Source: Halobaculum marinum
GTDB taxonomy: Archaea > Halobacteriota > Halobacteria > Halobacteriales > Haloferacaceae
Assembly: GCF_029338555.1 (NCBI RefSeq)
Contig: NZ_CP119991.1
Coordinates: 124,001-188,000 of the forward strand
Direction: 5' to 3'
DNA: 64,000 bases
In this document: one piece after another, positions 36,363-46,025 of the stretch
Layout of the letters: every line of letters starts with the position of its first letter
How positions within the stretch are numbered: the stretch's first letter is position 1
Program-made: the position numbers and the translations under genes
The notes under the pieces: model-generated
The model's database searches: none
Seen by the model: only the letters and a program-made list of their open reading frames with translations
Told to the model about the DNA's origin: nothing

Positions 36363-39100
36363 CGTTCCTCCTGAAGTCGCTGAAGTAGTGATTCCAATTC
36401 GGGGGTGGTACCGTTCTGTTTCTGCTTGATCGCCCGTCGGAAGAACTTCCAATACGGGTCCTCACTTTCGCCGACGGGAGCATCGAGAAGTTCGCTATAT
36501 CGGTCGAACTCGTCGAGAACCTGTTGTACCTCCTTGCTATCCGCGTCGAACGCCCGGTTCAGCCACTGTCGGATCGGTTGGCGATGCCGCTCGAACTGAT
36601 CGCGAAGGTAATCGACGTCGGGACCCGGACCGTATTGGCTGGTCGAGAATCCGCTGAACAGTTTCCGCGCATTGGTTCCGTCTGTGACGTTGAAGTAGTC
36701 GATCACAGCTGCAGTCATGTGCTCGGCCCGAACGAACCGGTTCTCCTCATCGAGTGGAATCTCGAGGTGCTCGTCCCGAGGGTCGCTCAGATAGTTGGAG
36801 TGGTGGAAGTAGTAGGAGTCGGTCGGTGTCGACCCGAGGACCACGACCGTGACAGGTTCGTCCTCAGCGTCGCGTCCGCCGCGGCCCTTCCGCTGGAGGA
36901 ACCCCGGGACGTTACGCGGCGCTCGGTACTGGAACGTCCCGATGATACTGGGATGGTCGAACCCGACCTCGAGCGCACTCGTCGAGATGAGTTGGTCCCA
37001 CTCATCGCCGAGAGGGCGGTCCTCTCCGGCATGCTGTGTGCGGCCGCTTTTGTGGATCCCGACGGTCATTGACTGGAGGTCCAACCGCTCGTCCCTCATC
37101 GTCCACCAGCACTCGCCGTCCTCGTAGACTGGGCACGGATTCACGTTCGGATCGGGAACAACCGATTCGCACACTGCCGTCTCCTCGTACTCATCGTCGG
37201 TCCCCTGTTGAAATCTGTCCGACGGACAGTCCGGATTGTTCCCCCGTGTGTTGAGGAGGGCGTCGGGGATCCGGTACTTGAACAGCCCCTTTTCTTCGGC
37301 ATCCTGCACGTAGCCGCCGAGTCGACTCACCGAGTCGATCGAGTCGACAAACCCGAGGATCCGGTCCTTGTCGTTGTCGAGTCCCTCGCGACTTCCGGCG
37401 CGTTCCTTCCGCATGGTGTGGTGGAAGGCGAACGCGATCTGGATCATACAGGAGAGGTTCGTCGCCGTTGAGGTGGTCATCTCTGTCCACTCCTCGCGCG
37501 GTTTGAACACGGAGTCGCCTATCGGGATCTGAACGTCACGCGGGTCGGTCGCCTTGACGAAGACGAAGTGCTCTCGACCGAGTGTGGTCTTCTCGTCCTT
37601 CCGTGGTTTGACCCGGTTGACGGCTTCGGACTCGACATCGAAGATCCCGCTTGTGAACGACTCCGCGTTCTCAATCGTCGCGCTCGATGCGACTAACGTC
37701 GGGGATTGGTTCCGTCCCCTGTGTCGAAGCGCCTGCTTGAACCGTCGAACGACGTTCGCGACGTTCATGCCGGCCTGATCAGTGTAGATGTGGACCTCGT
37801 CGAGGACGAGGAACTTCGGCGGGGACTGTGCGGACCAAAAGGCGTCATCGCCGTAGTGATCCATCAGCCGCCGATGGAGAGAACTCTGTGTCGTCACGAT
37901 GATGTCGGCCGGTTCGGACCGATCGACTGTCGCATACCGGATCTCGTGGCGGTCGGACTGCTGACAGACGAAGTGGGTGTTCTCGTAACCCTCCGGGACA
38001 GCCAGTTCGCCGTCACAGTACGGACAGGGGAGCGTCACGTCGTCGCGACCGCCGTGCTGGATACCGATCGTCAGGTCCGAGGACTCGAACGGCCCGTCGA
38101 TTCCACTTCCGAGTCGGTTGAGCTCGGTGATGTAGTCGAACGCGCGCTCAAACTGATTGTCACAGAGGTCACGTCGGGGGTACGTGAGCACGCCCTTGTT
38201 CCCCTCTAGTCCTGCTCGATTCGCCGTGAGGGCGTACGCGAGAGTGGGAAAGAGAAACGCCTCCGTCTTTCCACCGCCGGTGCTCGCCGTGACGACGTGA
38301 GCCTGTTCAGGGTCACTTCCGGAGTCACTGATCGCATCCAAGTAGATATCTCGAAGTGCTCGCCCCTGAAACGCAGCGAGTGAGTCGAAGTCTTCGGGGA
38401 GTCGGTCGGTAAAGAACTCGCTCAGGGTCTCGACCGTGTCTGTGACGTGCCTTCGCCAGTCGCCGGTTCCGAGCGCTCGGAGTTCCCATGCCGGGGTGAA
38501 CCCCTCAGCGTCGATTCGCTCGGAGATCTCGCGGAGGGGAGCCTGAAACCGCATCGCCTCGGGCTCATCCTTCCCCATGATCGGTTGTTCGCGGGGAGCA
38601 GACGCGAGTTTGACCATCTTCACGAGATTCGGCGTGAACGAGTAATCAGTGTCCACGTTGATGCGCTGGCGGATAAGCGCGAAGTACCGAGCCATCTCGG
38701 CGACGTGACTACGGACCTGCTGACGATTGTGAACGTAGAGAAGTTCGCGGTCCTCGACGAGTTCCTCTACCAAGCGGTCGAAGACCACGTGGGCGAGATT
38801 CTCTTCGCCCGCCGACCCCAGTTCGAGTGTGATCATCTGGGTTTCGCCGCTCTCTAGTACCTCCTGCCGGAATGCGGCGTCGGTAGCGAGGTGTTCTCCC
38901 TTGAACTCTCCGAAGACCTCCGACAGCGACGCGGCCGAGTCGTAGGTACCGGCGTTGATCTGCCTGCGACACATCTCGGTTACTATCCGGACGATGTCGT
39001 CACGGACGTCTCGATACACCTCCGTGGACTCAGTGAACTCGCTCCATATCTGTTCGATCGCTGCTCTGTCGACTGTTTGGGATGCACCCCTGTTGCTCAT
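36359..39100 (-). CDS. SF2 helicase of the YprA/DrmA type
   Basis: A 913-residue protein. After a 260-residue N-terminal domain come Walker A STGGGKTEAF (about 272-281), a Cys pair domain (CPYCDGELAVPEG, then HFVC, about 355-380), DEVH in FLVLDEVHIYTDQAG (about 433), SSAT (about 470), and in the second RecA domain TSALEVGFDHP and QRKGRGGRDAED (about 738). An inserted Cys region lies between (CPSD, CESVV, CPVYEDGECWW). It lacks DUF1998, which is provided by the next gene. This split helicase plus DUF1998 layout is that of DrmA/DrmB. It probably loads on or moves along invading DNA. Confidence 0.82.
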   Translation of the reverse strand: MSNRGASQTVDRAAIEQIWSEFTESTEVYRDVRDDIVRIVTEMCRRQINAGTYDSAASLSEVFGEFKGEHLATDAAFRQEVLESGETQMITLELGSAGEENLAHVVFDRLVEELVEDRELLYVHNRQQVRSHVAEMARYFALIRQRINVDTDYSFTPNLVKMVKLASAPREQPIMGKDEPEAMRFQAPLREISERIDAEGFTPAWELRALGTGDWRRHVTDTVETLSEFFTDRLPEDFDSLAAFQGRALRDIYLDAISDSGSDPEQAHVVTASTGGGKTEAFLFPTLAYALTANRAGLEGNKGVLTYPRRDLCDNQFERAFDYITELNRLGSGIDGPFESSDLTIGIQHGGRDDVTLPCPYCDGELAVPEGYENTHFVCQQSDRHEIRYATVDRSEPADIIVTTQSSLHRRLMDHYGDDAFWSAQSPPKFLVLDEVHIYTDQAGMNVANVVRRFKQALRHRGRNQSPTLVASSATIENAESFTSGIFDVESEAVNRVKPRKDEKTTLGREHFVFVKATDPRDVQIPIGDSVFKPREEWTEMTTSTATNLSCMIQIAFAFHHTMRKERAGSREGLDNDKDRILGFVDSIDSVSRLGGYVQDAEEKGLFKYRIPDALLNTRGNNPDCPSDRFQQGTDDEYEETAVCESVVPDPNVNPCPVYEDGECWWTMRDERLDLQSMTVGIHKSGRTQHAGEDRPLGDEWDQLISTSALEVGFDHPSIIGTFQYRAPRNVPGFLQRKGRGGRDAEDEPVTVVVLGSTPTDSYYFHHSNYLSDPRDEHLEIPLDEENRFVRAEHMTAAVIDYFNVTDGTNARKLFSGFSTSQYGPGPDVDYLRDQFERHRQPIRQWLNRAFDADSKEVQQVLDEFDRYSELLDAPVGESEDPYWKFFRRAIKQKQNGTTPELESLLQRLQEER

Positions 39101-40173
39101 GTTTCGAACTCCACAGTGATATCGGCGATGACGCCGTCAGTATACAAACGAGATATTTCCTCGAGAAACGCCTGCTTATCCATCTCGCTCCGTTTGACTG
39201 CTGATGCGACACTTCCGTCTGTCTCTTCAAGAAGTCGCCGTACTCGAGTCGAGATCGTCGAATCGACTTCGGCGCCGATGACGGAGGTGATGCGTGCGAG
39301 AAGGTCGTCCGTGTCGCCGCTCACGACCTCTTCTTCGATCTCTTCCTCGGCTTCGAAGTCGTGGCTTGTGAGGAACGCTCCGAGCGCACGGGCGAGTTCG
39401 GTGTCAGCTTCGATCCTCGTCAACTCGGTGTCGATCATCAGTGCTCCCTCGAACGCTTCTCGGATGGTCGCGACAGCAGCAGAACCATCATCAGCCTCGA
39501 GGAGTTCTTCCGAGTGTACACGTTGGTCCTTGACCGCTCGAAGCGCCTCCTGATACGTAGTCACTCGCTCTGACTCCGACGACAGATCTTGCAGAACGGT
39601 GTGGATCCGCTCTAACGCCGTGTCTACTCCGGACTCGTAGCCGTCGACGTATTCGGCTGCGAGGAGCGCTTCTTGGAGTTTGGCGTCTACCTTGCGGAGT
39701 GATTGTTCGATCTCCGGCGGAGTGAACCGTGAATTCGATACGATCTGGGCGTATTCATCCTTCTCGAGCAGCGTACAGAGGATCTGATACTGCCGCGCTA
39801 TCATCGAGACCTCTTCCGCTATCTTCCCAGAATCCATTGGGGTCGGAGTATCTTCGAGGGCTGAGATCCACCATCCAAGCCGGTGTAACTGTTGGCGAAT
39901 AAGCGTTTCCTGGCGAGTCTGTGTGGCGAGGAGCGCGTCGCTCAACAACTCTGCACGTTCTCGTGTCTCCTGAGCTACCTCGAGTTGCGATTGGTTGACG
40001 CTCGTCGCCCGCTCCAAGGACTCGAGTTGGTCCTCGAGTTCGTGTATCGCCTGGACGAAAACCTCGGGAGGTTGCTCCAGAGCATTTAGTTCTTCGTACC
40101 GGTTGCGTGCACGCTCTAGTTCATCTCTAATCCCGTCGAGTGATGATTCGAATTGTGAGCTAAGGTTCGACAT
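39097..40173 (-). CDS. Coiled-coil protein, first gene of operon A
   Basis: A 358-residue, strongly acidic and helical protein. Heptad-like Leu/Glu patterns run through about residues 5-80 and again about 150-230. The C-terminal 80 residues look like a winged helix (VRRLLEETDGSVASAVKRSEM, then FLEEISRLYTDGVI). Its stop overlaps the DrmA-like helicase start by four bases. No family recognised; it may be a sensor, adaptor or oligomerisation subunit. A TATA-like TTTATTAA (about 40213-40222 read on minus) lies about 40-50 nt upstream. Confidence 0.75.
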   Translation of the reverse strand: MSNLSSQFESSLDGIRDELERARNRYEELNALEQPPEVFVQAIHELEDQLESLERATSVNQSQLEVAQETRERAELLSDALLATQTRQETLIRQQLHRLGWWISALEDTPTPMDSGKIAEEVSMIARQYQILCTLLEKDEYAQIVSNSRFTPPEIEQSLRKVDAKLQEALLAAEYVDGYESGVDTALERIHTVLQDLSSESERVTTYQEALRAVKDQRVHSEELLEADDGSAAVATIREAFEGALMIDTELTRIEADTELARALGAFLTSHDFEAEEEIEEEVVSGDTDDLLARITSVIGAEVDSTISTRVRRLLEETDGSVASAVKRSEMDKQAFLEEISRLYTDGVIADITVEFET

Positions 40174-40296
40174 TAATTGGCTAGCTGTCTGACAACCCCG
40201 ATGACGTAGCGGTTAATAAAGTATTGTATCAATAGCATAGCCACCGAACGGTGATCACCACCAGTATTTTGTACGTGATGCTGGTCGGTCTGAACT

Positions 40297-40434
40297 GGCG
40301 CAGTCGCCTGCGCCACTGGTGACAACCAGCAATCAGCGTTGGTCGGGCCCCTCCGACTACGCAAGATCGGTGGGTAGTGGCCAACGCGACCCGGCGGCAA
40401 ACGCCGTCAGGTCGATCGGCCTCCAGGGCCGATT
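40297..40434. other. Cluster of three hairpins in the divergent intergenic region
   Basis: Three perfect stem-loops follow each other: 40297-40314 (GGCGCAG/CTGCGCC, loop TCGC), 40392-40406 (CGGCG/CGCCG) and 40415-40433 (ATCGGCC/GGCCGAT). The 627-bp gap between the two operons (40174-40800) is otherwise without a convincing gene. The hairpins could be a structured RNA, transcription stop signals or protein-binding sites. Confidence 0.4.
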
Positions 40435-40470
40435 TCGCTTACGTCCGCTTGGTTAATCGAGATACGTAAT

Positions 40471-40497
40471 TTCACCCACAGTATTATAATGGGTGAA
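40471..40497. promoter_or_regulatory. Palindromic operator around a TATA box (TTCACCCA/TGGGTGAA)
   Basis: Two perfect 8-bp inverted arms (40471-40478 and 40490-40497) enclose an 11-base AT-rich core with TATTATAA. This is a textbook layout for a repressor that blocks TATA-binding protein. If used rightward it would give operon B a leader of about 280 nt, since no good TATA box lies near 40770. Confidence 0.55.
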
Positions 40498-40800
40498 TAT
40501 ATTTGATGGGACAGGACCGGTGCGAACCAAAATTCGCACTGCGCCGATAGTCCGAAATTCGGCGCAAGACCGGTTGTCACCAGAGATGAAAGCACGTCCG
40601 CACGATAACAGACGAACGGGCTGGTACGTGAGAAGCGATACCGGCACACGGAAGGGTAGCGTCACAGGCCATGGGATTCGGCCTTGGGGAACCACAGCCA
40701 CTGGGCCACAGAGAGGTTCAGGGCCACCAGAGCAAAAGAGTTCAGTCGGACTCGATAATCAGAGGCGTTTGGAGCGCAAATCGGTTCGGGTACTGCATAG

Positions 40801-41652
40801 ATGACCGGAGAGAACGATCTCTCGACGTTTCTTGGAACGAGCGAGTCCCCCGTCATCGTATATGACGAACATCTGAAAAAGCGTGGTCAGCAGGAACGCG
40901 CACAGCTCCGGAGCATCCCCCTCCTCTACGAATTGGGGGTTGAAGAGTTCGTATACGACGACCTCTGGGCTCGAGAGTTTCGACTCGTCGAACACGGATA
41001 CACGGACCCGAACGACGTGTCTCCAGCGGACGTCTCGTTTCCGCTTGGCCACATCGTCACCACGCCGCAGTTGCTCCCCCGTCACGAACAGGAGTTCGAC
41101 TACGAAGGGATCTCCCAGGCGGACGTTACGTGGGAGTTGCTCCGGGTGGCGAACGAACGGATCGGTGACGGCCAATACGTCCTTGTGACCGATACCGACG
41201 CACCAGAGATACCCTCACGAACCCCGGTCAAGGGTCGATCCGCGGCGGACCAGTTCAACGCCGTCACGTTCGACTATCTCGACCTTGTTCAAGAGTACGT
41301 CTCCAATCACGTCGACTCGGCGCTTCCGTTGGACTACACAAAGAACGTATTCTTCCACAGAGTGTCGGAGCACCACTCGAAACACGGAGCACCAGCGTCA
41401 ACCCTACCGGAACTGTTCGAGTACGACGAAGCACCGGCGGGGAGTCCCGTCTGGGACCCGCTGTACTACTTCCTCGAACACGACCTTCAGGATATCCTCG
41501 ACGAGTATGAGGAGCACGTCATGGAGGCGCTTCGCTCTTGGATCGAGCGGGGCGATACGGGCAAGATCGCGAGACGGATGATTGCGACGCTTCACCGGTG
41601 CGACTTCGACGCGGAACTGCTCGCCGAATATCAGAACGATACCAACCGATGA
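40801..41652 (+). CDS. First gene of operon B, unknown protein
   Basis: A 283-residue acidic soluble protein. No motif recognised. It begins with a possible alpha-beta region (SPVIVYDEHLKKRG, then LLYELGVEEFVYDDLW) and has a helical C-terminal third with repeated Glu and aromatic residues. The stop overlaps the next gene by four bases, so it belongs to operon B. It lacks the HKD motif of DpdK, so it is not that subunit in a recognisable form. Confidence 0.7.
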   Translation: MTGENDLSTFLGTSESPVIVYDEHLKKRGQQERAQLRSIPLLYELGVEEFVYDDLWAREFRLVEHGYTDPNDVSPADVSFPLGHIVTTPQLLPRHEQEFDYEGISQADVTWELLRVANERIGDGQYVLVTDTDAPEIPSRTPVKGRSAADQFNAVTFDYLDLVQEYVSNHVDSALPLDYTKNVFFHRVSEHHSKHGAPASTLPELFEYDEAPAGSPVWDPLYYFLEHDLQDILDEYEEHVMEALRSWIERGDTGKIARRMIATLHRCDFDAELLAEYQNDTNR

Positions 41653-42512
41653 GTTACACCCACGCCACAGGAAAGTCGAGGAAGGACTTAGTCAGCTATC
41701 AGTCGGTCCGTGGAGCGGACGTCAAAGCGATCTTCCAGGAGATATCCGAATTAACCCCACTGAAACAACTGTATTCGGACTTCGGTCGTCCCCGGACGGA
41801 CGGGAACTCGACATCGACCATCGACGACGCCGTTCAGTTCCTCCACGCGATCGATTTCGTGGAACGACCTGACGACCGGACAGTGAAACCGATCGAGGGA
41901 CAACCGTTCGCCGACCTGCCCTTCGAACTTCGAATCCTACACCATCTCAAGCAGCAGTCTGGGAACCAGGAACATTTCATGGAATTGCACCGACTCCTCG
42001 CGAAACAGGACACGCAGTTCTATAACAAGGAACTGCTTGTCGAGGAGGCCAAACGAGAGTTGGAGTACTCGTTCGATTGGAACACCGAGAAGGTCCAAAC
42101 GTGGTACAACCTTGTTGGTCCGCTCGGACTGGTCTCCGTCCACGACAACCAGGAGATCCTCACAAGTCCGTCCCCGCGTCTCGTCTACGACCTCCTTTCG
42201 GCGTTCATGGAGTCAGAAGACGGGTCGAATCGAATCCGTGATGCGCTGAACTGGATCGAGGACCAATTCTGCTCTTGTTTTGCCCAGCGTGGGGGTACAA
42301 CACCGACCGTCCACAGAGGACTCGCTGAGACACTCAGTACGATGCAGTACGACGACTCAGTAACACTCACTTCGATGAGCGATACACACAAAAACGTCTC
42401 AATTCCGACGCTACAATCGAGGACGACAAGTTCGTTCGAAATCGGGGAACGCCCGACAAGACCTGCGTACGAATATCCCCTCGCTGCACACCGGGTGGAG
42501 GTGTCCCAATGA
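41649..42512 (+). CDS. DpdG-like protein (by position and size)
   Basis: A 287-residue protein from the ATG at 41649, chosen for its four-base overlap with the previous stop; the longer frame shadows the previous gene. It is mostly helical with a winged-helix-like part (FELRILHHLKQQSGNQEHFM). Its stop overlaps the ATPase gene by four bases. In Dpd clusters a protein of this size (DpdG) precedes the ATPase DpdH, then DpdI and DpdJ; the same order of sizes is seen here. No residue-level proof. Confidence 0.55.
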   Translation: MSYTHATGKSRKDLVSYQSVRGADVKAIFQEISELTPLKQLYSDFGRPRTDGNSTSTIDDAVQFLHAIDFVERPDDRTVKPIEGQPFADLPFELRILHHLKQQSGNQEHFMELHRLLAKQDTQFYNKELLVEEAKRELEYSFDWNTEKVQTWYNLVGPLGLVSVHDNQEILTSPSPRLVYDLLSAFMESEDGSNRIRDALNWIEDQFCSCFAQRGGTTPTVHRGLAETLSTMQYDDSVTLTSMSDTHKNVSIPTLQSRTTSSFEIGERPTRPAYEYPLAAHRVEVSQ

Positions 42513-45500
42513 GTCTGACCAAAGAGGTTCGACCGTGGGATGATAACGTCGTGAGAGAGTATCTGACGGCGACATCACAACAGAAATCTGACCCGGAGAA
42601 GTTCTACAAGACACACCTCAATATCGACCGGATCTATGCGGAGTTCCTCGCCGATAAACAGGACACGATCGTCACACAGGCGGATCTCCGTGACACGCTT
42701 CTGAGCGGAGAGCTCGACGACGACATCCGTACGTACATCCTGAAGGGTGAAACCGGGTCGGGTAAGAGCCAACTTTGTCAGTGGCTCGATTACGAACTGC
42801 AAGGTCTCGGTCAGGATACGCCGGCCGGTGTTGAGGAACGCATTCCGCTTCACATCAAGGCCAGCGAAACCAGCCTCGAGCGGATCGTCGAGACACTGGC
42901 CGAACCGCTTGGCATCGATCCAGAGATCTCTCAGGTGAGTGGTCTCGATCCCTCTAAGGTCGCGAACGCGATCGCCACGAACCTCTCCGCGAACCCCGGA
43001 CAGAAACTGGAGGACGCGGACATCGACCAGATCATCGAGGAGGGCGATCTCACGGAGATGTTGCGATCGAACATCGAACAGTACCAGCGCGGACTCGAGG
43101 CCGAAGACGAGACCGACTTCGATCCGAACCTCATCTCGAAGGACGACTACCGAGACCTCGCACTGAAGTTAGGAAGCGACAGCGTCTTTCACTCCAACCA
43201 GCGTGTCCTGCGCCAGGTCCTTCGGGACGAGATCCACCGACACTTCTCGCACGTCATCGGTGTCACGGACTTTCAGGGCCAACTCCTGCAGTACACAGAG
43301 CAGTATATAGACGAGATGGGGAAGCGGCCGGTGATCATCTGTGAAGACGTCACTACCTTCTCCGTCCTCAAGGAGCAACTGCTCGACCAGATCATTCAGG
43401 TGGAGAGCGCCTCGTTCGACATTGTCCTCGGATATACCACCGGGTTCGAGCAGGACGACCTCCAGGACGCGCTCGGAGACCGTGAGTCCCAGGACGCACT
43501 CACGTATCTGAAGGACCGTGCGGAGGGGTACATGACGCTCACCGAGAACGGTGAGGCGCTCTTCCTCGACGACGACCTCTCCATCGAACTCGTCCGGAAG
43601 TACCTTGACGTGATCAAAGCTGAGTCTGGCAGTACGATCAACGAGGCGACTGAGAATGCGTTCGATGGACTTTATCCGTTTAACCAGGTCGCCATCCGTG
43701 TCGCGTACGATAACCTCATCGAGGACGGGAGTCCCCGGCGAACACCCAGAGTGCTGTTGCAAAAGGTCGTCCGTCGATGCCTACTCTCGGACGAACCAAC
43801 GTTCGAGACGCTTGACCGGAGCACCAACATTGACGCTGTCATCTCTCCGATCGACCAGGGAAGGTACTCTACTGAGTTACGGAAGATCGCGACTTGGTAC
43901 GGGTACAAGAAGGAAGCGGGCGTTTCCGCGGGCGACAACCCCATTCTCGTCCCCATCGGAGTGCTCGATCACTTCGGGGTCGCTCCCCCAGACGGGCACA
44001 AAAGGTACGAGAGTGAGAAGACCGGTCAAGAGTTCGTCGTCTTCCAACTAAACAAACAGCTCAGCCTGACCGGCGGGGAGAGAGCTCGTCCGTCAGTGCT
44101 CGACAATGGAGGCATTGTTGGCCCCAAGAACGGGCTGAACGCTTCCTTCCTTGACAACGCCGCGCCCGGCGAGAACGCCACAGTTGAGGTGACGGACAAC
44201 GGCTCCGTCATTGAGAACGCAATCGTCACTATCACTCAGAAGGTAGGTGACGAAGAGACGACCAAGACGTACGAGACTGGCGACGATGGGACGGCGACGT
44301 TCGCTGTCGCAGATCACGCCACCGAATTGGCCGTCGAGGTGACCGCAGACGACGCCAAGGCGAAACTCGAACGCGAGTTCGAGATTGGCCCCAAGAACGG
44401 GCTGGACGCTTCCTTCCTTGACAACGCCGCGCCCGGCGAGAACGCCACAGTTGAGGTGACGGACAACGGCTCCGTCATTGAGAACGCAATCGTCACTATC
44501 ACTCAGAAGGTAGGTGACGAAGAGACGACCAAGACGTACGAGACTGGCGACGATGGGGCGGCGACGTTCGCTGTCGCAGATCACGCCACCGAATTGGTCG
44601 TCGAGGTGACAGCAGACGACGCCAAGGCGAAACTCGAACGCAAGTTCGAGACCGTCACTCCCGTTCAACCCGACACCCGTCGCGATATTAGCGCCAGCGT
44701 CCTCGAGTTCAACAATTGGTACGATACCGGCCAAGAGTACGATAGTTCGAACGTCCTCAGATCCGGTGCCGAGGAAGTTCTAGGGAAGTGGTACGACAGT
44801 ACTCGGGTCGCGAACCCGAACGCATCAACCACGGGTGTCGGGGGTATCTACTTCACCCACGGGAGTTCGGTCCCCGTCTCGATCCAGGGTCCCGATGAGC
44901 GCAAGGACCTCTCCGTTATGTTGGAGTTCAACGACGGGAACCGCGACCTCTACTTCGACATCCTTCAGGTTGGAATGCACGACGGCGAGGGCTTCCCGGA
45001 CGACGTAAACGCTGAGCGACTTCACGCTTGGGCGACGGATTCGGTCGTTCAGTTACGACACGACATCCGTGAGCGGGTTGAGTCATGTCTACCAGAGAAT
45101 CTCTCTATCGAACACGTGGTCGTGTTTTCGAAGTTCCTCCTCCGGAACGCGGAGTTTGGCGATCTCGAGATTACGAGAGACCTTGTCTTCGACGAGGGTA
45201 CGCCCAGAGACGACCGTGATTATGATGATCCAATTCGGGCGGCGATCGGGAGCAACAGCCCGCTCGCCGAGCAGCTCAACACCCTCAAGAAGCGTCGGAC
45301 CGACATTACTGCTCTCGTCAACGGGTTCTTCCTCTTAAAAAAGAACCTCGTGGACCATGACCGACTGCGTACAGTCGAACGGGAGGTCGCGGATGACCCG
45401 TCGAAGTACCTCGATCTTGCCCAGCAGATCAACACCGAGGAACTTGACTATCCCAATTGGTACGAGATCGGGACGAATCGCGCTAACGCGAACACCAATG

Positions 45501-46024
45501 TCACGACCTTCCTTGACGCAGTATCCGACTATGCGGTACAAGTGTCATTCCTCTCTGAGGACGACCTTGAAGAGCACTTCGCGGACCACCTGGCCGCTGT
45601 TGAGAGTTGGTTCGATCCGAAGCATACGAAAGCTGACCTTCTGGACGCGTTCGACACACTCGACGAGGCGCTAGGTGTCTTCGACGTGACGAGGGACGGA
45701 GACTGGAAGGAGGCGAAGGCGTCACTCACCACAGATGGACACGACCTCCACCTCAACGAGTTTAATTCGGTCCTTTCGGACCTGAGATCGACGGGCCGAA
45801 ATACTGCGTTTGAGCGACTCGCCTTGCTACACGACTTCCAAGTAAGCCTCGAGACTCACGATGCGTGGGAAGTCTACAAAACTCTCGATGAGATGATCGA
45901 GGTTCTCAGCGATCAGGAAATCGACGACACTGGCGATCTTGAGGAGCAGGTCAAGCAACTGAACGAACTGCGTCAATACGAGCAAGTACGTCAGAACGCA
46001 ATCAAAGCCACGGAGGAGTTCTAA
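42509..46024 (+). CDS. Large P-loop ATPase with tandem Ig-like repeats, DpdH-like
   Basis: A 1171-residue protein. The N-terminal part is a P-loop ATPase: Walker A LKGETGSGKSQL (about residues 77-88) and Walker B RPVIICEDVTTF (about 273-284), of the AAA/STAND kind. At about residues 537-714 lie two nearly identical 89-residue repeats (GPKNGL(N/D)ASFLDNAAPGE, then a beta-rich Ig-like pattern ending KAKLER). The C-terminal 450 residues are helical. ATPases of this size before a coiled-coil protein and a YprA-type helicase match DpdH. ATPase is certain; the DpdH label rests on context. The Ig-like repeats are unusual for a cytosolic protein. Confidence 0.75.
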   Translation: MSLTKEVRPWDDNVVREYLTATSQQKSDPEKFYKTHLNIDRIYAEFLADKQDTIVTQADLRDTLLSGELDDDIRTYILKGETGSGKSQLCQWLDYELQGLGQDTPAGVEERIPLHIKASETSLERIVETLAEPLGIDPEISQVSGLDPSKVANAIATNLSANPGQKLEDADIDQIIEEGDLTEMLRSNIEQYQRGLEAEDETDFDPNLISKDDYRDLALKLGSDSVFHSNQRVLRQVLRDEIHRHFSHVIGVTDFQGQLLQYTEQYIDEMGKRPVIICEDVTTFSVLKEQLLDQIIQVESASFDIVLGYTTGFEQDDLQDALGDRESQDALTYLKDRAEGYMTLTENGEALFLDDDLSIELVRKYLDVIKAESGSTINEATENAFDGLYPFNQVAIRVAYDNLIEDGSPRRTPRVLLQKVVRRCLLSDEPTFETLDRSTNIDAVISPIDQGRYSTELRKIATWYGYKKEAGVSAGDNPILVPIGVLDHFGVAPPDGHKRYESEKTGQEFVVFQLNKQLSLTGGERARPSVLDNGGIVGPKNGLNASFLDNAAPGENATVEVTDNGSVIENAIVTITQKVGDEETTKTYETGDDGTATFAVADHATELAVEVTADDAKAKLEREFEIGPKNGLDASFLDNAAPGENATVEVTDNGSVIENAIVTITQKVGDEETTKTYETGDDGAATFAVADHATELVVEVTADDAKAKLERKFETVTPVQPDTRRDISASVLEFNNWYDTGQEYDSSNVLRSGAEEVLGKWYDSTRVANPNASTTGVGGIYFTHGSSVPVSIQGPDERKDLSVMLEFNDGNRDLYFDILQVGMHDGEGFPDDVNAERLHAWATDSVVQLRHDIRERVESCLPENLSIEHVVVFSKFLLRNAEFGDLEITRDLVFDEGTPRDDRDYDDPIRAAIGSNSPLAEQLNTLKKRRTDITALVNGFFLLKKNLVDHDRLRTVEREVADDPSKYLDLAQQINTEELDYPNWYEIGTNRANANTNVTTFLDAVSDYAVQVSFLSEDDLEEHFADHLAAVESWFDPKHTKADLLDAFDTLDEALGVFDVTRDGDWKEAKASLTTDGHDLHLNEFNSVLSDLRSTGRNTAFERLALLHDFQVSLETHDAWEVYKTLDEMIEVLSDQEIDDTGDLEEQVKQLNELRQYEQVRQNAIKATEEF
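44118..44651 (+). repeat. Tandem 267-bp in-frame duplication within the ATPase gene
   Basis: Two direct copies, 44118-44384 and 44385-44651, each 89 codons. I count only about six or seven base differences, about 97-98 percent identity, so the duplication is recent. It keeps the frame and changes the number of Ig-like domains. Confidence 0.9.
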
Positions 46025-46025
46025 C

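Noticed and set aside
40493-40804. A 103-codon plus-strand ORF from a GTG at 40493 whose stop overlaps the next gene's start as ATGA.
   Set aside because: The product is very basic and rich in Arg, unlike haloarchaeal proteins; it starts within the operator palindrome. The ATGA overlap is probably chance.
40801-41652. Idea that the first gene of operon B is the PLD-type DpdK.
   Set aside because: No HxK-type (HKD) motif is present in the 283 residues.
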